From positions 304,185 to 368,184 of the forward strand of contig NZ_KI519423.1 in NCBI RefSeq assembly GCF_000482465.1: a stretch of 64,000 nucleotides of DNA, in the 5' to 3' direction. The stretch is from Runella limosa DSM 17973 (GTDB taxonomy: Bacteria > Bacteroidota > Bacteroidia > Cytophagales > Spirosomataceae). The number at the start of each line of letters is the position of its first letter. Positions within the stretch are counted from its first letter, which is position 1. Below, in pieces: positions 33,942-43,337 of the stretch. The notes beneath the pieces are model-generated. The model saw nothing but the letters and a program-made list of their open reading frames with translations, did not search any database and had not been told where the DNA came from. Position numbers and translations under genes: made by a program.

Positions 33942-36377
33942 TTACTTCTTCATTAGCCAAATTTCGGTGACTTGTGGGCCTTGGCCGCCCTCACCACACG
34001 TCCAAATAAAAGTCACTTTGCCGTCGGCAGTGGTTTTTTGGGGTATGTCAAACTCAAAAAGAGGTTCTTCGCCCGTTTGAAAAAAATCGTGAATCACCGC
34101 GCCGTCGTCGGTCACCAATTTCATCCGCGAACGAAAACGCCCCGTGTAAGAAACGCGCATTCGGTAGGTGGCTTGGGGGTCTAATTCATCATAAGCAATT
34201 TTCAACGGCTCTTCGTACAGCGTTTTGACCTGCTTCATCCAAGCTCGCGGCGTTACTTGTCCTTTAAAACCTGTTGCCCTGATTTCGTCCACCCACTCTT
34301 CCCCAACAATTCCAACGCCAAAACTTACCCTCGGCGACTGTAAACTGCCTGGGTCTTTCTCCCATGAGACATCCGAAACCACCCGATGCCAGCTTTCGGG
34401 TGCGCCAAAATGGTCGTAAAAACCTCCCGCGCCTGGGTCGGTGCGGTGGAGCAATTGGTCTATTTTTTGTTGACGTTCGGCTTCACTCGTTAGTTTCTCT
34501 ATTTTACCCATTTCGTCCAATAACCACGGCGAATCATTAAGCGGAAGGTCAATATTGTCCACAAAATTTCCCCGCCCCGACACCGCCCCGTGGCGTTCAA
34601 CCGTCAACTGTGCGCCGATACTTTTGAAAAGCGAATCAGCCAAATCGAAACATTTTTGGCGATATTCGGGCAAAATCGGCGCTTTCACCGCCCGTTCCAA
34701 AATCAATTTCGCTTGCTGAATCGCCGCCAACGACTTTCCATTTACCGCCCCCCGCAGTGCATCTTTGGCTTGCTGCTCCAATTCGGTTTCGTACAGCAAT
34801 CGGCGGCGGGTATAAGCATCGTAATACGCCCGAATCAGCCCCATTTGAAAACGAGGATTTTGTAACACTGCCAACGGTGCTTTTTGCTCCATTGCTTGCC
34901 ATTGCATCAGGGTTCTTTCCACCGATTCGTTGGTCAGTAACAGCCCTCGAAACGTATTTTCGAGCGAAATAAGCCCCTGCGCTACGGTTTCTTGGTAGTC
35001 CATTCCAACAAACAAACGCGCATAATCGCGAAGCGTCTCGATAACAGGAGTTTCGGGATTCCAATCTTGGTCGCTCCACACAAATTTATTCACGTCGTCA
35101 TTGGTACCTTCTGAGTAACTGATGCTCCCAACGCCGTATTCGTCGAGGGCATTGTGAATCGTTTTTTCGTCGTGCGGTCGGGGGTTAATACTTTCACGAC
35201 CAAGCGTTTGCGCAAAAATCAAATCCCAGTGAGGAACGGGGTATTGAGAACTGTAATTGTGGGTAATATCGGGATAATGCCGAATCGGAATCGACGCTTT
35301 GGTGATGCGACGAATTTCTTGCACGGGCATTTTTACCCACGGCCCAAACACCACACCACCAAACCACGGATACCCTCGATTGACCTGTGCAAAAAACGAA
35401 TCAAACCACTTTTTACTAGGTTTAAATACCTGCGGCGACACCCAGATTTTGGCTTTGGGATGGTATTTTTTCAAAACCACAGACATTTTATCGAGCCACG
35501 CAAACATAATATCGGGTTCTAAATCGCCCGGGTCGCCCCCTGGTACAAAGACGTGATCCAGCTTTGGAATGGCCGAAAATACTTTGTGACGTTCTTCCAA
35601 TTCTAGTTTAATGGAGTCGGGGTGCGTATAATCAGAACCCATGTTGGGATACCACATCCAAACGTCCAGCCCATATTCTTTACAAATCCGCGACTGCTCC
35701 CGAATCATGTCCATGGCAGGCAGTTTCATGTGCCCACTTTTCACGTCGTCGTCGGTGCGGGGTGGAACGAGTTCGATGCTATTGGCTCCAAAAAGGGCTA
35801 ATTCGCGGATGTATTGGTCAAATTGTGCCACCGAAAAGGCGTCGTAGGCATTGGTTTTGGGGCGGTAGCCTAGCTGATGACCTCTCACGGGATAGCGCGG
35901 ACTCGTAGCTAGTTGTACCTCCTCGTCGATGGTTATTTTTTGCGGGTACATAGCCAATTTTCGGAGCAAACGCCCCACTCCGTACAAAACACCGCGCGCA
36001 TCTTTACCCACAACCAACACAGCTTGTGAAGCAGGAATAGTCACTAATTTAAACCCTTCGGCTGAGATAGTGGACAGTTTTCGTACCTCCTTTTGCCACG
36101 CAGTCGGCAAAAGAGCTACGTCTTTTTCCAGCACAATCACGACCAGCGGTGTTGCAGCTATTGGTAGTTTATCCGTCACTTCCCAGGTCAATTGGGTTCG
36201 TTTTTTTACCTCTTCTTGAAGAATTTCAAGGCTTCGGAGCAGTACTTGTTTGTCCGAAATCGAAGTATAAATGCGCGCTTTGGTGAGGTCAATGGGTTTT
36301 GCCAAACTCATAAACGCCGTCAAAAAAGCAATCAATAATAGCGGCAGTTTCATCATCTGAAAGGGCTTTTTCGTCAA
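33942..36377 (-). CDS. Large secreted glycosidase-like protein, GH20b/GH67-like architecture (paralog 1)
   Basis: 811 residues. A signal peptide (LLLIAFLTAFMSLAKP) is followed by an alpha/beta domain of about 130 residues ending LVVGKDARGVLYGVGRLLRKL, as in GH20b and GH67 N-terminal domains. The putative TIM barrel starts at RYPVRGHQLGYRPKTNAYD and contains VPGGDPGDLEPD, AKIWVSPQ and a GTNDDVNKFVW stretch. A helical section and a C-terminal beta domain (carbohydrate-binding-like) follow. I cannot assign a CAZy family or the catalytic pair. It overlaps the phosphoesterase gene by 4 bp and is last in the operon starting at 38,399. A paralog of the same layout lies at 47,163-49,490. Confidence 0.65.
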   Translation of the reverse strand: MTKKPFQMMKLPLLLIAFLTAFMSLAKPIDLTKARIYTSISDKQVLLRSLEILQEEVKKRTQLTWEVTDKLPIAATPLVVIVLEKDVALLPTAWQKEVRKLSTISAEGFKLVTIPASQAVLVVGKDARGVLYGVGRLLRKLAMYPQKITIDEEVQLATSPRYPVRGHQLGYRPKTNAYDAFSVAQFDQYIRELALFGANSIELVPPRTDDDVKSGHMKLPAMDMIREQSRICKEYGLDVWMWYPNMGSDYTHPDSIKLELEERHKVFSAIPKLDHVFVPGGDPGDLEPDIMFAWLDKMSVVLKKYHPKAKIWVSPQVFKPSKKWFDSFFAQVNRGYPWFGGVVFGPWVKMPVQEIRRITKASIPIRHYPDITHNYSSQYPVPHWDLIFAQTLGRESINPRPHDEKTIHNALDEYGVGSISYSEGTNDDVNKFVWSDQDWNPETPVIETLRDYARLFVGMDYQETVAQGLISLENTFRGLLLTNESVERTLMQWQAMEQKAPLAVLQNPRFQMGLIRAYYDAYTRRRLLYETELEQQAKDALRGAVNGKSLAAIQQAKLILERAVKAPILPEYRQKCFDLADSLFKSIGAQLTVERHGAVSGRGNFVDNIDLPLNDSPWLLDEMGKIEKLTSEAERQQKIDQLLHRTDPGAGGFYDHFGAPESWHRVVSDVSWEKDPGSLQSPRVSFGVGIVGEEWVDEIRATGFKGQVTPRAWMKQVKTLYEEPLKIAYDELDPQATYRMRVSYTGRFRSRMKLVTDDGAVIHDFFQTGEEPLFEFDIPQKTTADGKVTFIWTCGEGGQGPQVTEIWLMKK

Positions 36378-37306
36378 AATTTCAACACTTTTGGGCGAAT
36401 CTCGGGGACATCGTAGTCTTTATTGCCTTGTGGAAACCCTACTTCTTTGGGCGAAGGCCCGACCCACTGCGACTTCTTCCCCGACATAGTGATTTTGCCT
36501 TTTTTAGAAATTTCAATCACCGTAAACAGCGGATCACGGTAAGGTGCAGTGTATTTTATCCATTTGAAATTTTTATCGACTTCCTCGCTGTAACGAACGC
36601 GTCCGTACTCTTCCCCAAGCCATTTGTAAGACATGGAGTTGATACAGACGTACCAGATTCCGTTGATGTTATCGGCGCGGTCGTAGTGAATATGCCCGTA
36701 GAAATTAGCAATTACTTTGTTTTTTTTCGCCTTTACATTATGGTTTTCAAGGATTTGTCGAACTTCTTCGGCATTGTCCACCCCGTCTTTGCCTAAGCCT
36801 TGGTGCGAGAAAATCACAATCGGTCCTTTGGCTTTGGCGAGTTCGTCGCGTAGCCACGCTATTTGCGGCGGGTTTAAATGTTCTTGGTAGCCCTTCACGT
36901 CAGGCGATTTTTTGTCGTTGCCGTCTAGGACGATAAAATTGAAGCCTTTTTGCTCAAACGAATAATATGACGAAGTCATTTTTCGGTACTCCAACGCCTG
37001 TTTCAGCGAAAATCCACCGTCCATTTCGTGGTTGCCAATAACATGGTACTTGGGGCCTGGGATGCTATTCCAAAGCTCAAAACCATAGGCATACTTGGGC
37101 GCAGGGGTTCCAAAATCGCCCAAATCAACGACAAAATCGGGCTTGGCCGTTTTCATGCTGTCCACAAACGCCGTCAAGCGTTCTTTGGCATCGTGCATGG
37201 TCGGAACGTGTACGTCCGAAAGCACCCCAAATTTTACTTTTTGTGCCTCCACTGTGGTTTGGATTCCCCACAAAGCAAAACAAAGGCAAATGAATTGTTT
37301 TCTCAT
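36374..37306 (-). CDS. Calcineurin-like metallophosphoesterase, exported
   Basis: 310 residues with a signal peptide (FICLCFALWGIQTTVEAQ). Metal ligands occur in the standard order: LSDVHVP, VDLGDFG, VIGNHEMDGG, FSHQGL and FYGHIHYD. It is of the tartrate-resistant-type/secreted phosphoesterase group, substrate unknown. Two bases separate it from the HGSNAT-like gene, and it overlaps the glycosidase-like gene by 4 bp, so all three are tightly coupled. A desphosphorylation or desulfation-like step in glycan breakdown is suggested by context only. Confidence 0.88.
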   Translation of the reverse strand: MRKQFICLCFALWGIQTTVEAQKVKFGVLSDVHVPTMHDAKERLTAFVDSMKTAKPDFVVDLGDFGTPAPKYAYGFELWNSIPGPKYHVIGNHEMDGGFSLKQALEYRKMTSSYYSFEQKGFNFIVLDGNDKKSPDVKGYQEHLNPPQIAWLRDELAKAKGPIVIFSHQGLGKDGVDNAEEVRQILENHNVKAKKNKVIANFYGHIHYDRADNINGIWYVCINSMSYKWLGEEYGRVRYSEEVDKNFKWIKYTAPYRDPLFTVIEISKKGKITMSGKKSQWVGPSPKEVGFPQGNKDYDVPEIRPKVLKF

Positions 37307-37307
37307 A

Positions 37308-38399
37308 TTACAATTTGATAAAAATCTTTTTTCGATACAGCCAATAGGCTGGGACGAAGTTGATGGCTACAAAGAACAGGGCATATAGCCAACTAGCAAG
37401 GTTAGGACTCATTCCCATTCCCACCAAAGTATTGACAGCGTGTTCGTTCGGGGTTTTATCACCAAGTTTGGTTCCGTAAAAAAACAACGCCAAGATGTCT
37501 CCGAGCACATATACCGAAATAGCATTAGCCCCAAAGATGATTCCCACTTGCGTCCCTTTGGTTTTTCCTAAAATATCAACTGCAAAATACAACGCCCCCA
37601 ACAGCAAACTCGCAAAACCAGAAGTTACCAGTACGAACGAACTCGTCCAAAGGTTTTCGTTGACAGGAAACCCAAGTCCCCAAAAATACCCCAGCACTGA
37701 CGAAATCACCCCCGCCGTCATCAGGTAATTGACCTTTAGGTTTGGGTTTAAATCGGTGATTAACAAGTGCCCAGCCAACATCCCAGTGATACCCGAAGCG
37801 ATTGAGGGCAACGTACTCAAAATACTTTCGGGATCCCAGGTGCCTTGCCACATTTTTCCTGGCAAAAACTTTGAGTCAAACCACGCCACAATGTTTACAC
37901 CCGGTTCGAGCATTACTTTGCCCACGCCTGGGGTAGGAATGAGCGTTAAGGCCAACCAATAACCTACCAAAATACCAGCGGTTATCCACGCCTGTTGCCG
38001 CCAATTGGTATTTAAAAACAAAATTGCACATCCCAAAAACACAAATGCAATACGGTGAAGTGTCCCTGTCCAACGGGCTTCGGCAAAATTAAAATCGGGC
38101 ATCAGGTTCAAAAACATCCCTACTGCGTAGATTTTCAGCGACCGAACAACGATTTTTTTATACAACTCTTTTTTGTCGCCGTCTTTCTTTTTTGAATAAG
38201 CCAGCACAATGGATACCCCAATGACGTACAGAAAAATAGGAGCTACCAAGTCGGTAAACGAAAGCCCATTCCAAACGGTGTGGCGAAGCGTAAAAAAGAC
38301 GTGATCGCTACTACCTGGGAAGTTGACCATAATCATGGCGGCCACCGTAAACCCACGAAGTGCGTCGAGCGAAATAAGACGGGAGCTTGAAAGAGACAT
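37308..38399 (-). CDS. HGSNAT-like transmembrane acetyltransferase (DUF5009/DUF1624)
   Basis: 363 residues with about ten TM helices. The N-terminus RLISLDALRGFTVAAMIMVN and SFTDLVAPIFLYVIGVS match the heparan-alpha-glucosaminide N-acetyltransferase catalytic family (YeiB/DUF5009-like). In HGSNAT, acetyl groups from cytoplasmic acetyl-CoA are passed across the membrane to terminal glucosamine. The usual catalytic His is expected in a loop but not pinned down here. It leads the operon of three and is divergent from the GH20 gene, which would act on the acetylated product. Confidence 0.8.
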   Translation of the reverse strand: MSLSSSRLISLDALRGFTVAAMIMVNFPGSSDHVFFTLRHTVWNGLSFTDLVAPIFLYVIGVSIVLAYSKKKDGDKKELYKKIVVRSLKIYAVGMFLNLMPDFNFAEARWTGTLHRIAFVFLGCAILFLNTNWRQQAWITAGILVGYWLALTLIPTPGVGKVMLEPGVNIVAWFDSKFLPGKMWQGTWDPESILSTLPSIASGITGMLAGHLLITDLNPNLKVNYLMTAGVISSVLGYFWGLGFPVNENLWTSSFVLVTSGFASLLLGALYFAVDILGKTKGTQVGIIFGANAISVYVLGDILALFFYGTKLGDKTPNEHAVNTLVGMGMSPNLASWLYALFFVAINFVPAYWLYRKKIFIKL

Positions 38400-38501
38400 C
38401 TTAGTTGGTGTCGGTTAAAGAAAGAATTAAAAATACTGTACTCAGAATGGTATTTTTAATACGCATCAGCGTACTATTAGGGCTACTTAACCTCGGTATT
38501 T

Positions 38502-41081
38502 ATGCGTACTATTTCGTCTATCACTGTCTTATGTATTTTTATTTGGTGGCTCAGTGGCTGCAAATCTGCGTCAGAAGGAGCGTTCGATCAAGCAAGTAAT
38601 ATTGCTATTTCGTGGGAATTGACTGACAATTTTGCAGGGCCTAACGATGTTTTTGAAGCAAAATTTTACCTCAAAAACAATGGCTCACTTACCCTCAGCG
38701 ATAGCGCTTGGGCACTGTTTTTTAACATGGCTCCTCGCCCGCTTACGCCCACGCCTACACCCCAGCTCGCGACCCTGGAGCACATCAACGGCGACTGGTA
38801 CAAGCTTTCTCCTAACAAAGGATTTCGTCTTGCGCCTGGCGATTCGGTTGCCATTAGCTACCGTGGTACCGAAAGTGTTATCAAAGAAACCGACGCTCCA
38901 CTGGGGTTATATTTTGTCTTTTATGATGCCAAAGGTGAAGAATCACAAATTGTTCCCATAGAAAAATGTGCGGTGGTTCCGTTTACGCGCAAAGAGCAAC
39001 TTTTGCGCGGCCCCAATGACCAAGACCCCATCATTACGGCCAGTTTGCGCTACAATGAAAATCTTCAAGTAAGCCCCGTGGCCGCTAACCAATTGCAACG
39101 CATTATCCCCTCTCCCATCAGTGTGGTAACGGGGCAAGGTTCTTTTTCATTGACCTCATCCACCCCAATTCACTACGCCGCAGGACTCGAAAATGAAGCC
39201 AATTTGTTGGCTCAACGCCTCAAAGAGCTAACGGGTAGCGAGTTTAAAACCAAAAATGCACCAGCCGCCCCCAATACCATTTCGTTGAGTACCACCGCGT
39301 TAAATGTCAAAGGAATTAGCAAAGAAGCTTACAAATTAGGCGTGAGTCCACAAGGAGTTTCCATTGTTGGTAGTGACGCTGCGGGCGTGTTTTACGGCAC
39401 TCAGAGCCTTGTTGCGCTCATTCCAACGGCGGCTTTAGCCCAAAAATCAGGCACCATTGCGTTGGAAGCTCTGCAAATCGAGGATGCTCCTCGCTTTCCA
39501 TTCCGCAGTATGCACCTCGACGTAGGCCGTAATTTTCAAACCAAAGAGACCATTCTCCGTCAGTTGGATGTGTTGGCATTTTACAAACTCAACCATTTTT
39601 TGTTTTACGTAACGGAAGATGAAGGCTGGCGCGTTGAAATCGACGGTTTACCTGAACTTACGCAAGTAGGCGGTCAGCGTCAGCACGTTAAGTCGTACAA
39701 AGATGCCGCTTTGCACCCAGGCTACGGCTCTGGCCCTCAGGCTTATGGCAAAGGACGCCACGGAAGCGGTTTTTATACCAAAGCTGATTTTATTGAAATT
39801 CTAAAATACGCCCACGCTCGCCACATCAAAATTATCCCCGAAGTCAACTTGCCAGGCCACGCTCGGGCGGCCATCAAAGCGATGGAAGCACGTTATCAAC
39901 GTTTGATGAAAGAAGGCAAAGAGAAGGAAGCCAACGAATACCGCTTGGTGGATCCCAAGGACGAATCTGTTTATTTGTCGGCACAAAGCTACAAAGACAA
40001 CGTGACGGATGTGACGCAAGAGTCCACCTACCGATTCTACGAAAAAGTGACCGACGAAATCATCAAAATGTACAAGGAAGCGGGGCTTTCGTTGGATATT
40101 TTCCACATTGGAGGCGACGAAGTAGCAGGAGGTGCGTGGACCAAGTCGCCTTGGGCCCAAGACCTGCTCAAAAAAGACCCGAGCATCGGCGAATTTCATA
40201 ACCTCCACGCGTATTTCATTCGCCGTTTGCTGCCTCGTTTACAAAAACGCGGCCTCCAAGTACACGGTTGGGAAGAAGTAGGATTAACAAAAACCAAAGA
40301 CGGTGCGCTCAAGGTCAATCCTGAGTTTGCGGGTAAAAATGTGGTTCCGTACGTGTGGAACAACCTCTACGACCCTGATTTAGGTTATCGTTTGGCGAAT
40401 GCGGGTTATCCTGTAGTGCTGTGCAACGTCACCAATTTTTACTTCGATTTGGCCTACAACAATGAGTCGCAAGAGCCAGGGCTTTACTGGGCTGGCTTTG
40501 TCGATACCCGCGACAACTACACTTTTGCCCCGTACGACATGTTTAAAACTACCTATACCAACAATTTTGGCAAACCTTTGGTATTCAACAACGTAGAGCG
40601 TTTACGACCCGAGGCCCGCAAAAATATCGTTGGCGTAGAATGTCAATTGTGGAGCGAAACCATCAAAGGACGCGACATGCTCGAATATTATACATTACCC
40701 AAATTGATGGGCTTTGCCGAAAGTGCATGGAGCGCCGAGCGCCCTTGGGAAACCATTGCCGACCGCACCACGCGCGAAAAAGCGATTCAGGCAAGCTGGA
40801 ATATTTTTGTCAATACCCTCGCCCAAAAAGACCTACCTCGCCTTAGCTACCTCAACGGTGGCTACAACTACCGCATTCCGCTGCCAGGGGCAATCGTCGA
40901 AAACGGAACATTGAAGGCCAATATCGCTTATCCTGGGCTTCGGGTACGCTACACAACCGACGGCAGCGAACCTACCGATAAGTCAGCAGAATACACCGCC
41001 CCTGTCCAAGTAACAGGCAAAATCAAGCTCAAAGCATTTGACGCCGCAGGCAAAGCAAGCCGCACAGTCGAAGTAAAGTAG
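38502..41081 (+). CDS. Beta-N-acetylhexosaminidase, GH20, chitobiase layout (lipoprotein)
   Basis: 859 residues with a lipoprotein signal (ITVLCIFIWWLSGC). Domain order is CHB_HEX carbohydrate binding (about 30-160), GH20b (about 190-320), GH20 TIM barrel (from RFPFRSMHLDVGRNF) and a C-terminal CHB_HEX_C-like domain with RVRYTTDGSEPTD. The catalytic pair is D539-E540 in HIGGDEVAGGAW. This chitobiase-type enzyme removes terminal GlcNAc from glycans, acting at the outer membrane or periplasm. It is the first gene of the run with kinase, permease and regulator, 102 bp from the divergent operon. Confidence 0.92.
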   Translation: MRTISSITVLCIFIWWLSGCKSASEGAFDQASNIAISWELTDNFAGPNDVFEAKFYLKNNGSLTLSDSAWALFFNMAPRPLTPTPTPQLATLEHINGDWYKLSPNKGFRLAPGDSVAISYRGTESVIKETDAPLGLYFVFYDAKGEESQIVPIEKCAVVPFTRKEQLLRGPNDQDPIITASLRYNENLQVSPVAANQLQRIIPSPISVVTGQGSFSLTSSTPIHYAAGLENEANLLAQRLKELTGSEFKTKNAPAAPNTISLSTTALNVKGISKEAYKLGVSPQGVSIVGSDAAGVFYGTQSLVALIPTAALAQKSGTIALEALQIEDAPRFPFRSMHLDVGRNFQTKETILRQLDVLAFYKLNHFLFYVTEDEGWRVEIDGLPELTQVGGQRQHVKSYKDAALHPGYGSGPQAYGKGRHGSGFYTKADFIEILKYAHARHIKIIPEVNLPGHARAAIKAMEARYQRLMKEGKEKEANEYRLVDPKDESVYLSAQSYKDNVTDVTQESTYRFYEKVTDEIIKMYKEAGLSLDIFHIGGDEVAGGAWTKSPWAQDLLKKDPSIGEFHNLHAYFIRRLLPRLQKRGLQVHGWEEVGLTKTKDGALKVNPEFAGKNVVPYVWNNLYDPDLGYRLANAGYPVVLCNVTNFYFDLAYNNESQEPGLYWAGFVDTRDNYTFAPYDMFKTTYTNNFGKPLVFNNVERLRPEARKNIVGVECQLWSETIKGRDMLEYYTLPKLMGFAESAWSAERPWETIADRTTREKAIQASWNIFVNTLAQKDLPRLSYLNGGYNYRIPLPGAIVENGTLKANIAYPGLRVRYTTDGSEPTDKSAEYTAPVQVTGKIKLKAFDAAGKASRTVEVK

Positions 41082-41083
41082 CT

Positions 41084-41111
41084 CATTCGTCATTCATCAT
41101 TCGTAATTCAT
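41084..41111. repeat. Short ATTCGT/ATTCAT simple repeat
   Basis: Imperfect ATTCGTC/ATTCATC-type heptamers in the gap after the GH20 gene. Low-complexity intergenic text; no function inferred. Confidence 0.5.
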
Positions 41112-41173
41112 AGTTACCCACCGCGCGTTCGCTCAAGTAAATACGCAACGTTAACACTTAAAAAGTAGCACCA

Positions 41174-42034
41174 ATGAAAATAGGAGTAGATTTAGGAGGA
41201 ACCAAAGTAAAAGCGGGAATCGAGTTTAACGGGGAAATTATCCACCAAAACACGGTTTTCCTCCAAGAAAAGGAGTCCATGTCGGCTACTTTAGAGCAGT
41301 TGTTTGACCTGATACGTCCCCTCACCCAACATCCCATTGGCAGCATTGGGATTGGTGTCCCCTCAGTCGTCGATGTCGAAAAAGGCATCGTTTATAACGT
41401 AGCCAATATCCCTTCGTGGGAAAAAGTAGCGTTACGTGATATTTTAGAAGAAGAATTTAACATACCCGTGTATGTCAACAACGATGCCAACTGTTTTAGC
41501 CTCGGCGAGCACCGTTATGGCGTTGCCCAACACTACAATTCGGTCGTTGGAATGACCATCGGAACTGGCTTAGGGTCAGGCATTATCATCGACAATCAAT
41601 TATACAACGGGAGCAACTGCGGCGCGGGCGAAATCGGTCTTTTGCCTTACCGCGAGCACAACCTCGAATACTACGCAGGGAGCAACTTCTTTGAAGCCAT
41701 TCACGGCACTACGGCCCTGCTTGTGAGCAACGCCGCCCTCGACGGCGACAAAAAAGCCCTTCGTTTATGGCAAGAATTTGGTGTACATTTGGGTTTTGCC
41801 ATCAAAGCAGCCATGTACACCTACGACCCCGAAGCCATTGTATTGGGTGGTTCTATTGCCAAAGCTTACTCGTTTTTTGAAGCGGGAATGCGCGAAGCAT
41901 TGGAGGATTTTGCCTATCCCGAAACCCTCAAAAGAATCAAAATCCTTCAGTCTCAAAACGATGACATCGCTCTCTTAGGTGCTGCGGCGTTGGTATCGCA
42001 AGATGCCAAAGTAACGGTGGGCAGTTTGAGATAA
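41174..42034 (+). CDS. ROK-family sugar kinase lacking the usual zinc motif
   Basis: 286 residues. The phosphate-binding motif is MKIGVDLGGTKVKAGI, followed by the ROK signatures VNNDANCFSLGEHRYG and GMTIGTGLGSGIIIDNQLYNG. The glucose/GlcNAc-binding GAGEIG is present, but the CxCGxxGCxE zinc cluster that normally follows is replaced by PYREHNLEYYAGSNFF. In context with GH20 and a NagP-like permease the likely substrate is N-acetylglucosamine (ATP to GlcNAc-6-P). The permease starts 49 bp later. Loss of the cluster may change stability or specificity. Confidence 0.85.
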   Translation: MKIGVDLGGTKVKAGIEFNGEIIHQNTVFLQEKESMSATLEQLFDLIRPLTQHPIGSIGIGVPSVVDVEKGIVYNVANIPSWEKVALRDILEEEFNIPVYVNNDANCFSLGEHRYGVAQHYNSVVGMTIGTGLGSGIIIDNQLYNGSNCGAGEIGLLPYREHNLEYYAGSNFFEAIHGTTALLVSNAALDGDKKALRLWQEFGVHLGFAIKAAMYTYDPEAIVLGGSIAKAYSFFEAGMREALEDFAYPETLKRIKILQSQNDDIALLGAAALVSQDAKVTVGSLR

Positions 42035-42083
42035 TGTGCAGAGGGTTGCTCACAACCCGACCAAATCCAAAACCCAAAACCAC

Positions 42084-43337
42084 ATGAAAAGAAACACCTT
42101 TATTGTTATTCTCATTTTCGTTATCTTCTTCGTTATATCGTTTTTGAGTAATATTCTTGGCCCCATTATCCCCGACATTGTCGATAGCTTCAACCTAAGC
42201 ATCGGCTTGGCGGGCTTTTTACCGTTTGCCTTTTTTGTGGCCTACGGGGTGGCCTCCATTCCTTCGGGGATATTGGTCGAAAAATATCGCGAGAAAAAGG
42301 TGCTTTTCTGGGCTTTTTTGTTGGCATTTGGTGGTGCGTTGTTATTTGCGCTAGTTCCCACGTTTACAGTATCGCTGTTATCGCTTTTTATCATCGGCAT
42401 CGGCATGGCCATGCTTCAAGTGGTGATTAACCCTCTACTGCGCGTAGCAGGAGGTGAAGCTAATTTTGCCTTCAACTCCGTGATGGCGCAGTTGTTTTTT
42501 GGCGGCGCTTCGTTTTTAAGTCCCATGCTTTACAGCTACTTAGTACTGAATGTTCATTCTGGCCAAGAAGCTAACGCCTTTATTTCTACGCTCAACGGCA
42601 TCGTACCTGCCGAGTTGAAATGGGTTTCGTTGTATTGGGTGTTTGCGGTGGTAGCCCTTTTGATGGTCATCGTTGTAAAAATGGTACATTTTCCCGAAGT
42701 GGAGCTCAAAGAAGACGAAAAGATTGACACCCAAAATGCCTTCAACGACTTACTCAAAAACCGCTACGTTTACCTGTTTTTTCTAGGAATTTTTGCGTAC
42801 GTCGGTACGGAGCAAGGCATTGCTAACTGGACGTCAAAATTTCTGCAAACCTACCACAACGTTGACCCAGCTACGGAAGGGGCTTCGGTAATTTCGTATT
42901 TTTGGGGTCTTCTGACAATCGGGTGTATTCTAGGGCTTGTTTTATTAAAACTCTTCGATAGCCGTCGGGTATTGTTGCTTTTCACCGTTGGAGCCATTGT
43001 TTCGGTCTTAGTAGGCTTGTTTGGACCACTCGAAATGGCCCTGTATGCCTTCCCAATGAGTGGTTTTTTTGCGTCGGTGATGTGGTCGATTATCGTCTCG
43101 TTGGCACTCAACTCCGTTCCTTATCACCACGGGACGTTTTCGGGTATTTTGTGTTCGGGCATTGCGGGCGGTGCGGTGGTGCCCCTCGTCATTGGAGGTT
43201 TGGCCGAATTGGTGGGCTTGCGTTTGGCGATGTTGTTTTTGATGATTACTTTGGGATATATTTTGAGCATTGGTTTTTGGGCAAAACCCCTTGTGACCAA
43301 CGCAACCATTAAAAGTTGGAAAGAACTTTTTTCCTAG
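42084..43337 (+). CDS. MFS sugar permease, FucP/NagP-like (FHS family)
   Basis: 417 residues from the ATG at 42,084 and 12 TM helices. The N-terminus has FVIFFVISFLSNILGPIIPDIVDSFN and ASIPSGILVEKYREKKVLFW (between TM2 and 3). The central EQGIANWTSKFL region is typical of fucose/GlcNAc permeases. It imports a sugar with protons, here probably GlcNAc released by the GH20 enzyme. Its stop codon is adjacent to the regulator's ATG. Confidence 0.88.
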   Translation: MKRNTFIVILIFVIFFVISFLSNILGPIIPDIVDSFNLSIGLAGFLPFAFFVAYGVASIPSGILVEKYREKKVLFWAFLLAFGGALLFALVPTFTVSLLSLFIIGIGMAMLQVVINPLLRVAGGEANFAFNSVMAQLFFGGASFLSPMLYSYLVLNVHSGQEANAFISTLNGIVPAELKWVSLYWVFAVVALLMVIVVKMVHFPEVELKEDEKIDTQNAFNDLLKNRYVYLFFLGIFAYVGTEQGIANWTSKFLQTYHNVDPATEGASVISYFWGLLTIGCILGLVLLKLFDSRRVLLLFTVGAIVSVLVGLFGPLEMALYAFPMSGFFASVMWSIIVSLALNSVPYHHGTFSGILCSGIAGGAVVPLVIGGLAELVGLRLAMLFLMITLGYILSIGFWAKPLVTNATIKSWKELFS

